Below, piece by piece: positions 1-7,286 of a DNA stretch of 27,989 nt (positions are counted from its first letter, which is position 1; the number at the start of each line of letters is the position of its first letter). The notes beneath the pieces were generated by a model. It did no database searches. It saw only the letters and a list, made by a program, of their open reading frames with translations, and was not told the DNA's origin. The position numbers were made by a program, and so were the translations under genes. The DNA comes from an uncultured Ruminococcus sp. (GTDB taxonomy: Bacteria; Bacillota; Clostridia; Oscillospirales; Ruminococcaceae), in NCBI RefSeq assembly GCF_937915125.1, contig NZ_CALDMP010000072.1, positions 1-27,989 of the forward strand, written 5' to 3'.

Positions 1-64
1 TTTTGTTTCATCTGACGAAAAATCTGACGGCGCATCTGACGCACAATCTTTGTGTGGTATTGCC
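1..64 (+). repeat. Right part of an interspersed inverted-repeat (MITE-like) element, cut by the window edge
   Basis: This stretch matches, almost base for base, the right part of the complete element at 19598-19769. It has the run TTTTGTTTCATCTGACG, then three copies of ATCTGACG at 12-base spacing, then the terminal sequence TCTTTGTGTGGTATTGCC. The other half lies outside the window. There is no coding capacity. It belongs to a family with further copies at 305-348, 8361-8406, 19598-19769 and 27898-27989. Confidence 0.8.
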
Positions 65-107
65 CTATGTTTCCTCAAACAAATCCATTTCCTCGGTTTC
101 TCCTTTG

Positions 108-131
108 GTGCAGACAGAACGCAGTCTGCAC
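108..131. other. Perfect 8-bp stem-loop in the leader region
   Basis: GTGCAGAC at 108-115 and GTCTGCAC at 124-131 are exact reverse complements around an 8-base loop. No T-tract follows on either strand, so it is not a convincing intrinsic terminator. It sits about 30 bases upstream of the 161-182 palindrome and could be an operator or an RNA hairpin. Confidence 0.4.
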
Positions 132-160
132 AACGCAAATTGAATGCAATATACAAATCC

Positions 161-182
161 TTATACTATAATTATAGTATAA
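161..182. promoter_or_regulatory. 22-bp perfect palindrome containing a TATAAT on each strand
   Basis: The arm TTATACTATAA (161-171) is followed directly by its exact reverse complement (172-182). A TATAAT hexamer therefore occurs on both strands. On the plus strand TTGAAT at 140-145 lies 16 bases before TATACT (162-167), a plausible weak promoter for the deacetylase/spoIIP operon. A palindrome over a promoter core is what a dimeric repressor site would look like. Which protein, if any, binds cannot be told from sequence. Confidence 0.45.
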
Positions 183-304
183 CACACATTTATTGAATAT
201 ATCTTAAAGTTTTCTCCTGATTTTCAAAACTTTTCTATGCATATTGACGATATAGTTACGGTATCCGGTTCTGTTCCGTCAAACAACTGCATAAGATAAG
301 AAAA

Positions 305-348
305 GGCAATACCGTGCAAAGATGTCATGCTCTTTGCGCGGTGTTGCC
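305..348. repeat. Short, internally deleted copy of the inverted-repeat element
   Basis: GGCAATACCGTGCAAAGA at 305-322 faces TCTTTGCGCGGTGTTGCC at 331-348. The two arms are 18-bp inverted repeats with two mismatches around an 8-base centre. They match the terminal repeats of the full element at 19598-19769. The copy lies between the promoter region and the ribosome binding site of the deacetylase gene. It will form a strong hairpin in that leader, but no T-tract follows. Confidence 0.75.
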
Positions 349-393
349 AAAGAACACAAGGAACCTGTTCATCTCATGTGAGGAGGCAGAGCA

Positions 394-1269
394 ATGTATC
401 ACAGCTGGAACATCCGCCGATTTCTTCGCTACGCCGCATTCGATCTGGTACTAATCCTGGCGGCGATCCTGCTGACCCGTGCCGGCAAGCAGCATTTTGC
501 AGCCGTGGACAGCACCGGCGGCGTAACACTTCCCATATTGATGTATCACAGCGTCACAGATATGCCTGAGACGGAATACTGCGTCTCGCCGGAGACTTTC
601 CGCCAAGATATGCAATATCTCCACGACCATGGCTACGAGACTGTCTCTGCCGCCGAACTCATCGCCTATACTGAGGGCAGCAGTTCCCTGCCGTCAAAGC
701 CCGTTATGCTGACCTTTGACGATGGCTTTTACAACAATATGCGTATTGCTTTGCCCATTCTGAAAGAATATGATATGTGCGCTGTGATATCCGTTGTGGG
801 AGCGTTCACCGATGTATATGCCCCGGATGCACCACACAACGATGTATACTCATACCTGACCTGGGATGATCTGCGTCAGCTGCAAAAATGTGAGCGCATT
901 GAACTGGGCAGTCATACATATGATATGCATTCCGACGACCAGCGAAAGGGCTGTGCCAAGCTGGAATGGGAATCCGAGGAAACATATCATTCCATTTTAT
1001 ATGAAGATGTCTCCCTGTTACAATCCCGGTTTCAGGAAGAACTGCAAATGCAGCCTGTGATCTTCGCCTATCCCTATGGCTTTATCAGTGAAGAGAGTAA
1101 GCCAGTACTGAAAGAGTGCGGGTTCCGCATCACACTGACCTGCCTGGAAAAGCCAAATTTTATTACGCAGGATCCCTCCTGTCTGTACGGACTCAGCCGC
1201 TACAACCGTCCGGGCAATTGCAATACAGAACAGTATATGTCACGTGTTTTATCCGAAAACGACAAATAG
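394..1269 (+). CDS. Membrane-anchored polysaccharide deacetylase (NodB/CE4 family)
   Basis: The 291-residue protein has one N-terminal hydrophobic segment (about residues 12-27), probably an uncleaved anchor, followed by a NodB-homology domain. Visible family motifs are LPILMYHSV at the start of the domain, TFDDGF with the catalytic/metal aspartates D109 and D110, SHTYDMHS supplying histidines H174 and H179, and FAYPYG. CE4 enzymes remove N-acetyl groups from peptidoglycan or other surface glycans in a metal-dependent way. The spacing of the histidine motif is a variant of the usual H-S/T-x-x-H. A GAGGAGG ribosome binding site at 378-384 fixes the ATG. The gene lies 44 bases upstream of spoIIP and is probably co-transcribed, consistent with spore or septal wall processing. 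The exact substrate is not determined by the sequence. Confidence 0.88.
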   Translation: MYHSWNIRRFLRYAAFDLVLILAAILLTRAGKQHFAAVDSTGGVTLPILMYHSVTDMPETEYCVSPETFRQDMQYLHDHGYETVSAAELIAYTEGSSSLPSKPVMLTFDDGFYNNMRIALPILKEYDMCAVISVVGAFTDVYAPDAPHNDVYSYLTWDDLRQLQKCERIELGSHTYDMHSDDQRKGCAKLEWESEETYHSILYEDVSLLQSRFQEELQMQPVIFAYPYGFISEESKPVLKECGFRITLTCLEKPNFITQDPSCLYGLSRYNRPGNCNTEQYMSRVLSENDK

Positions 1270-1313
1270 AGTGATTCAATGCACAATGCATTCAATAACA
1301 GGAGATGATACAT

Positions 1314-2426
1314 ATGCGCAGACGTCACAGACGTCGAAAATGGACATTTGTCTGCTTTCTCGCAGCCATGGCAATTCTTCCGATGACAGCTGCGTTACAG
1401 CGAAGCAGCAGCGAGGTGCATTCTTCCGCCGCCTTTCAGTCGGAAGCAATCCACGCTGACACAGACCCCTGGTACGACCAGGAGGATACGGTCACATGGA
1501 ATGTGGCATCTGACGGATTTGGCTGGGAGGAAGAAACTGTACCTGCCGCAGAAGCTGTCAGATCACCTGTGGTTCCCTCTGACAATCCCGGTGCCAAACC
1601 CTATCCCACCAGCTGGAACCTCAGTGCGGATACCAGTATCAAACGCACCTCTTATGGAACCTATTCCGGCACACGTTTTTTTAGTCTCTTTACTGCCGGA
1701 CAGGTACAAAATAAAACCAGCATCTCCAACAACGAACTGATTACCGAAAGCTCAAAAGCGCCGTCCTTTACCATTGAAACCAACAGTGAACCCCAGGTGC
1801 TGATCATGCACACCCATACCACAGAATCCTTTGAGCCTTATGTTCGCTCCTGCTTCGACCCCGGCTTCAACTACCGCACCACTGACCCGGCGTATAATAT
1901 GGTATCTGTTGGGAATGCTATCACAGAACAGCTGGAGGCAGCCGGTATCGCCACCATTCATGACACCACCATCCACGACTATCCTTCCTATAACGGTTCC
2001 TACGAACGAAGTGCCGAAACAGTCAAAAAAATACTGGAGAAGTACCCCTCTATCTGCGTGGTGCTGGATATCCACCGGGACGCCATCCAGGATGGCAATA
2101 CGCTGGCACAGCCTGTGGTGGAGATCGACGGAAAGGAATCTGCACAGGTCATGATCATCTCCGGCTGTGATGACGGTACAATGGATATGCCCAATTATCT
2201 GGAGAATTTTCACTTTGCCTGTCAGCTTCAGGGCAATATGGAAAGTATGTACCCGGGTCTGACACGTCCGATTCTTTTTGATTATCGAAAGTACAATCAG
2301 GATCTGACCACCGGAAGTCTCTTGCTGGAGATCGGTACCCACGGAAATACACTGGAACAGGCACAGTACGCCGGAGAACTAGTGGGAAAATCTCTGGCAC
2401 AGACGCTGTTGAAGCTGCAAAAATAG
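1314..2426 (+). CDS. spoIIP: Stage II sporulation protein P (SpoIIP-type peptidoglycan amidase/endopeptidase)
   Basis: The 370-residue protein begins with a very basic stretch (MRRRHRRRKW) and a hydrophobic segment typical of a membrane-anchored exported protein. A low-complexity linker follows, then a C-terminal SpoIIP domain from about residue 150. Diagnostic motifs are MHTHTTESF (H166, H168), DIHRDA (D252, H254) and LLLEIGTHGNT (E339). In the family these provide the zinc ligands and catalytic residues. SpoIIP cleaves septal peptidoglycan with SpoIID to drive engulfment of the forespore. I chose ATG 1314 rather than 1305 because AGGAG at 1300-1304 is nine bases from 1314 but directly abuts 1305. 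The downstream small gene at 2486 is probably in the same transcript. Confidence 0.9.
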   Translation: MRRRHRRRKWTFVCFLAAMAILPMTAALQRSSSEVHSSAAFQSEAIHADTDPWYDQEDTVTWNVASDGFGWEEETVPAAEAVRSPVVPSDNPGAKPYPTSWNLSADTSIKRTSYGTYSGTRFFSLFTAGQVQNKTSISNNELITESSKAPSFTIETNSEPQVLIMHTHTTESFEPYVRSCFDPGFNYRTTDPAYNMVSVGNAITEQLEAAGIATIHDTTIHDYPSYNGSYERSAETVKKILEKYPSICVVLDIHRDAIQDGNTLAQPVVEIDGKESAQVMIISGCDDGTMDMPNYLENFHFACQLQGNMESMYPGLTRPILFDYRKYNQDLTTGSLLLEIGTHGNTLEQAQYAGELVGKSLAQTLLKLQK

Positions 2427-2430
2427 ATAC

Positions 2431-2462
2431 AAAAAAGGAGTTGCTTCAAAGACAACAACTCC
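2431..2462 (-). terminator. Intrinsic terminator on the minus strand
   Basis: Read on the minus strand, GGAGTTG and CAACTCC (2462-2437) form a 7-bp stem with a 12-base loop, followed by TTTTTT (2436-2431) and a second T-rich run. It has no T-tract on the plus strand. It would stop minus-strand transcripts from the hydrolase gene at 2832-3410, which would then run antisense through the small gene at 2486-2797. Confidence 0.55.
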
Positions 2463-2485
2463 TGCCAGAAGAAAGGATATTTTTC

Positions 2486-2797
2486 ATGAAAGCCCGGACG
2501 AAGAAAAAATGGAAGTATCTCTGTACTGCTGTTTTGCTGTATTTTTTGCTGTGCGGATTTCTCTGGGGCTTTCTCCTGGTGCGCACACGTTCCTATAACC
2601 GGCTCTCCCATGAACAGGTGGTCATGGCACAGCTGACAATTGAGCCAGACAACCATGCTTCTCTCTCCCTGGCAGAGACATCCATAGAATGGGAGCTTCC
2701 AGAGTGGGACGAAGACCTGTACCTCTGGATCAGCACACTGCCGGGCAATGCCGGGGACTGCGCAATCAGTCTGTGGCAGTTGCTATTTGCAAGATAG
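2486..2797 (+). CDS. Small single-pass membrane protein of unknown function, downstream of spoIIP
   Basis: This 103-residue protein has a basic N-terminus (MKARTKKKWKY), one strong hydrophobic helix (about residues 12-32, ALLYFLLCGFLWGFLL-like) and an acidic, probably extracytoplasmic tail. I do not recognise the family. The GAAAGGAT ribosome binding site at 2471-2478 selects ATG 2486 over the in-frame ATG 45 bases upstream. It starts 59 bases after spoIIP with no plus-strand terminator between, so a shared transcript and a role in the same envelope/sporulation process are reasonable inferences. The coding call rests on start site, membrane helix and position rather than on homology. Confidence 0.65.
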   Translation: MKARTKKKWKYLCTAVLLYFLLCGFLWGFLLVRTRSYNRLSHEQVVMAQLTIEPDNHASLSLAETSIEWELPEWDEDLYLWISTLPGNAGDCAISLWQLLFAR

Positions 2798-2831
2798 AGT
2801 AATTCGAAGAAAACGAATATGCGAACACGTT

Positions 2832-3410
2832 TTAAACTACCTCATTCAGTTGGTGCACGGGCAGCGGCAGGTTCTCCCCATGCATGGCATAAAAGCAATT
2901 CAGCTCGCCCCGATAAACCAGCATGGCATTGGGAATATACCGCAAATCGTCTGGGGTATAGAGGGAAGGCGCTTTCTCCAGTTTCACGCCGGTATGTTGA
3001 AGCAGTCTGGCGACAAATTCAGAACAGTGCATCTTATTCTGCCTTGTCCAGCGAATATGCAAAAATGTAGTACACAAGCCCAGAATATTGTAAGAGTACT
3101 GAGAACGGTTGCGTTTGAAGTGCTCCAGATATTGCAGAAACTCCTGCTTAGAGTCGGAAGAAACCGGAATGGCATAAATCTCACAGGGGATCATCAAAAA
3201 CCTGCCAAGCGTCCCCTTCCCGATAATTTCCTGGTTGAATGTCGCCGGCAGAGGGAACCGACGATAGGTTCGGCAAAAGCTATAGACCTCTTCTAGGGTC
3301 AGATCAACGGCAACTGAAGCATGGTTATACGGCTTTTTTGTGAACATTTTGATAATTCGAGCGACATTTGTACCGGTCTGACTTAGAATTACGAACAAAT
3401 ATTCCTGCAT
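2832..3410 (-). CDS. Permuted papain-like hydrolase (YiiX/NlpC-P60-type fold)
   Basis: The 192-residue protein has the order of motifs expected for the circularly permuted papain fold. A catalytic histidine comes early (PYNHASVAVD, H30) and a cysteine late (MHCSEFVARLL, C129), followed by the family-typical SLYTPDDLRYIP segment. Members of this group act as amidases, peptidases or thioesterases on cell-wall or lipid-linked substrates. No signal peptide or membrane helix is evident, so it would act in the cytoplasm unless exported otherwise. The start is set by GAGGTG just upstream of ATG 3410. A longer in-frame start at 3479 would fall on the promoter and was not used. Its own promoter overlaps that of the divergent tRNA gene. 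Confidence 0.78.
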   Translation of the reverse strand: MQEYLFVILSQTGTNVARIIKMFTKKPYNHASVAVDLTLEEVYSFCRTYRRFPLPATFNQEIIGKGTLGRFLMIPCEIYAIPVSSDSKQEFLQYLEHFKRNRSQYSYNILGLCTTFLHIRWTRQNKMHCSEFVARLLQHTGVKLEKAPSLYTPDDLRYIPNAMLVYRGELNCFYAMHGENLPLPVHQLNEVV

Positions 3411-3450
3411 TTTTTTCACCTCTGAAAATTTTTTTCGAATTTCCTGATTT

Positions 3451-3479
3451 ATTATAGCATAACCCCTTGCATTTTTCAA
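3451..3479 (-). promoter_or_regulatory. Sigma-A promoter for the papain-like hydrolase
   Basis: On the minus strand TTGAAA (3479-3474) and TATAAT (3456-3451) are separated by 17 bases. The -10 box is 40 bases from the ATG at 3410. The -35 box lies inside the spacer of the opposing tRNA promoter, so the two polymerase sites are mutually exclusive. Confidence 0.75.
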
Positions 3480-3495
3480 GAGGATGTGCTATAAT
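3467..3495 (+). promoter_or_regulatory. Sigma-A promoter for tRNA-Arg(CCG)
   Basis: TTGCAT at 3467-3472 and a perfect TATAAT at 3490-3495 have the optimal 17-base spacing, about 93 bases upstream of the tRNA. It interleaves with the minus-strand promoter at 3451-3479. Confidence 0.8.
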
Positions 3496-3588
3496 AATAT
3501 AGTCGTCAGGTGATTCTCCCGAAGATTCAGCAATTTGCATGAATGTACTGATTCTTTTTTGTACAGTTTTCCACCTGATATGAAATAT

Positions 3589-3665
3589 GCGCCTGTAGCT
3601 CAGCTGGATAGAGTGTCAGACTCCGACTCTGAAGGTCGTGCGTTCGAATCGCATCAGGCGTACCA
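3589..3665 (+). tRNA. tRNA-Arg with anticodon CCG, CCA encoded
   Basis: A complete cloverleaf can be drawn. The acceptor GCGCCTG pairs with CAGGCGT (first pair G-U). The D stem is GCTC/GAGT and the anticodon stem TCAGA/TCTGA. The loop CTCCGAC contains anticodon CCG at 3623-3625. The T arm is GTGCG-TTCGAAT-CGCAT. The discriminator is A, followed by a genomically encoded CCA. It reads the arginine codon CGG. It is transcribed alone from the promoter at 3467-3495 and followed at once by a strong terminator. Confidence 0.96.
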
Positions 3666-3672
3666 AAGAAGA

Positions 3673-3716
3673 AAAAACCACCTGTAGGAATGATTGCATC
3701 CTACAGGTGGTTTTTT
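3673..3716. terminator. Bidirectional intrinsic terminator
   Basis: CCACCTGTAGG at 3678-3688 pairs perfectly with CCTACAGGTGG at 3700-3710. Six A residues precede the stem and six T residues follow it, so it works on both strands. It ends the tRNA transcript (+) and the sigma/dockerin operon arriving from 3835 (-). Confidence 0.92.
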
Positions 3717-3834
3717 GTGACGTATTATCATTGGAACGAGATTTCGACATGCTTACAGTTCATAATAACTTGTCACATATCTAAAGCGCACAGTCGGAAC
3801 ATTACTGACGCCTTATCAACAATAGATGATCTGC

Positions 3835-4476
3835 TCAGGAAACCACTTCACAATCCCGGGCAGTTCCGGGAAGTTCCACTGCTTTTACCGTTTCATGACT
3901 GGTTTTGCGGAAAGTGCCTGTGGCTTTATCCACGGTGATACTGGTTTTCCTGATCTCGATAGCATCATTGATGCCCCAGTCACCAGCAACTGCATAGCCA
4001 ACGCTGTAGAAACTCAGTGTGACCTGCTCCTCTGTTTCTGTATAGAAGGATTTCAGGTTATAGCTAATACCTCGTATGGACAGGAATTCCAGAAGATTTT
4101 CTTCATTCAGCGCAAAGTGCAGCTGTCCAGCAGCCATATCATAATAGTTCTTGTTGTAGATAATGACATAATAGGGCTTATCTGTCACGTTCTGATTGCT
4201 GTAATAGGAACGATAGATCCAGAATTTTTCATCGGAATAAACCTTTTCGCAGCCATGAAATGTATAGCTATCATTTTCCGGAACGAAGAATTCCTGTGCA
4301 AAAGTCTCTGCTTCTGCATCTGTTTCCGCAGAAGCATACAGGAAATTTCCGTCATCAGCACGATAGCGATATGCCACGAAGGTTGAGCCATTGGGGTCAA
4401 ATCCCTCTGGGAATGGATAGCTGTATGTTATAGTTTCCAGCTTTCCCGCTTCCAGCATATTGTAAAGCGCCGTCAC
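3835..4476 (-). CDS. Unrecognised protein without a convincing start; possible displaced 3' part of the dockerin gene
   Basis: The reading frame codes for about 213 residues of well-behaved sequence rich in Tyr, Phe, Asp and Glu, as in secreted ruminococcal proteins. It has no membrane helix and no family that I recognise. The only plausible initiators are GTG at 4476 and ATG at 4458, and neither has a ribosome binding site. The frame stays open upstream through the stop of the dockerin gene (4532-4534) and a little beyond, and that upstream stretch looks coding (NVNSLTESDILSLTDGEV). The frame is offset by one base from the dockerin frame. It is therefore either a gene translated by coupling, or the C-terminal part of the dockerin protein separated by a frameshift. 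It is bounded downstream by the bidirectional terminator. Confidence 0.55.
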   Translation of the reverse strand: MTALYNMLEAGKLETITYSYPFPEGFDPNGSTFVAYRYRADDGNFLYASAETDAEAETFAQEFFVPENDSYTFHGCEKVYSDEKFWIYRSYYSNQNVTDKPYYVIIYNKNYYDMAAGQLHFALNEENLLEFLSIRGISYNLKSFYTETEEQVTLSFYSVGYAVAGDWGINDAIEIRKTSITVDKATGTFRKTSHETVKAVELPGTARDCEVVS

Positions 4477-4531
4477 TTCACCATCTGTAAGGCTAAGGAT
4501 ATCCGATTCTGTCAGACTATTTACGTTAATT

Positions 4532-5890
4532 TCAGCTGGGCACGATCTTTTCCAGCAATGCCGCTTTTAATAAAGCAAGGTCAAAGCCATTGACCGTTTT
4601 ATCACCGTTCATATCAGCCGCTCTCCACTTTGGCAGTTCGCCAGTTCCAAGCAGCCATTTTTGTAGTGTCACCGCATCGACAATGGTGCATTTGCCGTCA
4701 CCATTTACATCTCCCAGATCCGTTTCTATTTCTGCATCTGCGGCAAGTTTGATGCAAATTTCAGCTTCACCGTTCAATGTCCAGGTGTTCTGATTTTCCA
4801 TAATGGAATAACATTCCGGCATGGAAACAATACCAATATAATAATCTCCGGGATAGAGATTCCTATCTACATAATCAAAATAACGTTCCGGCTCCTCGCT
4901 GGTATTCCAGGTCAGAATGGGTTCCGGGTCAATGCAGTCGCAATATGGGTATAAGCCGAGCGTCACATCCGGCACATTTTCATAGGTATCATTGTCGATC
5001 ACTCTGACGCCGGTGCAGAAATCTGTCAAGTCAGTAATATCCTGAATATCCGACGTTGTGGGTGCAACATCAAAGACTTTCCAGATGGGTTCAGAGGAAA
5101 GTCCGCCATCCCAGTCCTGCTTCTGCGTCCAGATCAGTTTCAGATAGCCGCGTGTTCCTTTGGGTTTCAGTACCTGTACAAAATAGTTGGTACTACCGCC
5201 AGGCGGCGGCCATCCTTCCGGATACTTCAACGACAAATATGTTTCGGAAACAACATCGTATGCCAGAGAAGGCTCCGTTGTTTCCAGAAAGACTTCATAA
5301 CCACCATCCCGACAGCATTCTGCGCAATAGATGATATAACCGTTCTGAATGGAAACGGTTCCGTTCTCCTGCGCAAACGCCTGCGCTTCGTAGAACCCAT
5401 CCGGGGTGAATGCAAAAATATCTGTTTCCGTAATCTGAAGCTGGTCATCTACAGAAAAGGTAAAATGGTAAACCTCTTGGGCGTAGGTGCCAACAGGTTC
5501 ATTCTGCATGATTGAAGTATCCTCTGTCCAGGTGAAGTCCAGCGTTCCAGCGGATTTCGCCTGAAATACCATCACACTATGGTGCCAGCCGTCTTCCAGA
5601 CCATACACTTTATAGGATTCCTCCGACATGATCTCAAACTCCGCAGTGGAATTCTCGGATGAAAAGCTATTCACGATGCCGGGGAATTCTGTAAAATCTC
5701 CGCAGAAGCAGATGTATTCTCCCTGCACGTAAATATTGCCGTAATTGTTCAGAAAATCCACTGTCTCTTCATAGGTATCCGGCACGTCAAAGGGAATCGT
5801 TTTGCTATCCGGTTCTGCCGCAAGAACGGGAAATTGTACTGCACTTGTCAATAGTGCAAAGGTTGTCAGTACTGCAATTGATTTTTTCAT
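4532..5890 (-). CDS. Secreted dockerin-containing protein with two related N-terminal domains
   Basis: The 452-residue protein starts with a clear signal peptide (MKKSIAVLTTF..., cleavage probably after VLA near residue 24). It ends with a type I dockerin at about 391-448. The two calcium-binding repeats DVNGDGKCTIVDAVTLQKWLL and DMNGDKTVNGFDLALLKAALL are each followed by a helix. Dockerins bind cohesin modules of cellulosome-like scaffolds. Between them lie two similar beta-rich domains of about 100 residues; compare GWHHSVMVFQAKSAGTLDFTW with GSTNYFVQVLKPKGTRGYLKL. A prealbumin-like (SpaA/Cna-B) segment follows near 300-390. No glycoside hydrolase motif is recognisable. Start ATG 5890 follows AAAGGAG; a longer frame to 5953 overlaps the preceding gene and was rejected. 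It lies 40 bases downstream of the membrane protein gene, in one operon with the sigma factor. Confidence 0.85.
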   Translation of the reverse strand: MKKSIAVLTTFALLTSAVQFPVLAAEPDSKTIPFDVPDTYEETVDFLNNYGNIYVQGEYICFCGDFTEFPGIVNSFSSENSTAEFEIMSEESYKVYGLEDGWHHSVMVFQAKSAGTLDFTWTEDTSIMQNEPVGTYAQEVYHFTFSVDDQLQITETDIFAFTPDGFYEAQAFAQENGTVSIQNGYIIYCAECCRDGGYEVFLETTEPSLAYDVVSETYLSLKYPEGWPPPGGSTNYFVQVLKPKGTRGYLKLIWTQKQDWDGGLSSEPIWKVFDVAPTTSDIQDITDLTDFCTGVRVIDNDTYENVPDVTLGLYPYCDCIDPEPILTWNTSEEPERYFDYVDRNLYPGDYYIGIVSMPECYSIMENQNTWTLNGEAEICIKLAADAEIETDLGDVNGDGKCTIVDAVTLQKWLLGTGELPKWRAADMNGDKTVNGFDLALLKAALLEKIVPS

Positions 5891-5930
5891 ATGGGGTTCT
5901 CCTTTCATAACACATTGATCTCTTCTTATT

Positions 5931-7286
5931 TCAGCCCAGAAGATATGCCGCAAGCTCTTCTCTTTTAAAAGTATCAGAACGATTCAGCACATTGACAAGG
6001 CTGCTGCCGTCCCATTGATACCGGGATTCGTCCGCATTGCTTACATATTGATACGCACCTGCTGGAACATCGCTGGAACCCTGTCGCAAAAAATACAGGC
6101 AAGTTTCTCCCAGCGATGAAGAAGTCTCCTGGGTATACGAATCAAAACAGGTCGCATTCTGAATTTCCTCCTCAGTCATGGGAAACATGGAAGACAATTC
6201 CGGACGCAGTGCCAGATATTCTGACAGCGGAATATAGCCGCCCTTTTCATAGACAGATATCATATTCCCCTGCTGCATTGTACCATGATAAACCTCTGTG
6301 ATCACAAGATCCACCTGTGTCCAGAGTTCATTTCCAATTCTGGTATAGGTCAGCCCGATTACCGTTCCGGAAACGATCTGATCCGAACACTCTGCTTGTA
6401 TCATCCACGGAATAACGGGATTCACATCATCCGTCGGCAGATCTCCTACAGGATAACTGCCGATATCCATAATCGTATCCGTTTTCTCATAGCGATATAC
6501 CGGTGTCACGCGATAATCCGCACTCGCCGCTGTTCCCTCACCATTGCTGGCAGGCGGAACGGTTGCTGCACCATTGTTTTCCTCTTCCGATGGCGTTGTC
6601 TGACTGCCGGACGGCTTTGTGGAAGTAACCGTACTGGCTGCTGTTGTCTGCGTCGATGCAGGCTTTGCTGTCGTTGTTGCAGCCGCAGTTGTTTTGGTTG
6701 TCCGCTTTGTCATAGTCGTTGCCTGGGATGTCCGGGTAGTTTCTTTGGTTACCCTTGTTTCTTTTTGTGTTGTAGCAGTAGCTTTTGTGGTCTGCCGGGA
6801 CTGTATTGCTTGTACAATTGCAGCAGTCACCTGCTGCTGACTGGTCTGACGCACTTCGCTAGTATGTACCTCCGTTTCGCTCTGGGAAACAACTGGCAGA
6901 TCAGTTGTTACGGGAGCAACGGTTTCTGTCACTGTTTCATCCACAGCGGGGAGATTTTCCTGTGTATTCCCAGGGGCAGTCTGTTCTGCCGTTTTACCAG
7001 ACATATCTGTCTCAATGATAGAATCTTCCACATCTGCTATGGGAATACTGCCGCTCCCGTTTCTGTAATTTTGATAAACACCGTATCCTCCAGCCATCAC
7101 GATCACGACTGTGCACACAGCTGCTGCCTGGCAGACTTTTGCCTTATGTTCCAGAATCAGAAAATACAGCGGTTTTTTTTTCGTTTTTTCTTCCAGATTC
7201 TGAAAAAAAGCCTCTTCACGGGTCGGATTCGGAAAATCATAAGCTTTGTTCAGATTTTTCAGTTCCCGTCTGAATTTTCGGCGCAT
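5931..7286 (-). CDS. Single-pass membrane protein with Thr-rich stalk, probable anti-sigma/sensor partner of the ECF sigma factor
   Basis: The 451-residue protein has about 50 cytoplasmic residues, one membrane helix (about 51-71), and a Thr/Ser/Lys-rich linker of low complexity (about 118-232) like the stalks of ruminococcal surface proteins. An extracytoplasmic domain (about 255-451) follows that I do not recognise. The gene overlaps the 3' end of the sigma gene by 28 bases and has a strong AAGGAGGGG site. This is the usual arrangement of a sigma factor and its membrane-bound regulator. The cytoplasmic part lacks the H-x3-C-x2-C zinc anti-sigma signature, so the anti-sigma role is inferred from position and topology. 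Overall design resembles RsgI-type regulators of cellulolytic clostridia, which sense polysaccharide outside and hold a sigma factor inside, but no homology is claimed. Confidence 0.75.
   Translation of the reverse strand: MRRKFRRELKNLNKAYDFPNPTREEAFFQNLEEKTKKKPLYFLILEHKAKVCQAAAVCTVVIVMAGGYGVYQNYRNGSGSIPIADVEDSIIETDMSGKTAEQTAPGNTQENLPAVDETVTETVAPVTTDLPVVSQSETEVHTSEVRQTSQQQVTAAIVQAIQSRQTTKATATTQKETRVTKETTRTSQATTMTKRTTKTTAAATTTAKPASTQTTAASTVTSTKPSGSQTTPSEEENNGAATVPPASNGEGTAASADYRVTPVYRYEKTDTIMDIGSYPVGDLPTDDVNPVIPWMIQAECSDQIVSGTVIGLTYTRIGNELWTQVDLVITEVYHGTMQQGNMISVYEKGGYIPLSEYLALRPELSSMFPMTEEEIQNATCFDSYTQETSSSLGETCLYFLRQGSSDVPAGAYQYVSNADESRYQWDGSSLVNVLNRSDTFKREELAAYLLG

Noticed and set aside
3690..4386. 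Plus-strand open frames of 82 and 186 codons
   Set aside because: They begin inside the terminator or run antisense to the minus-strand frame at 3835-4476, without ribosome binding sites.
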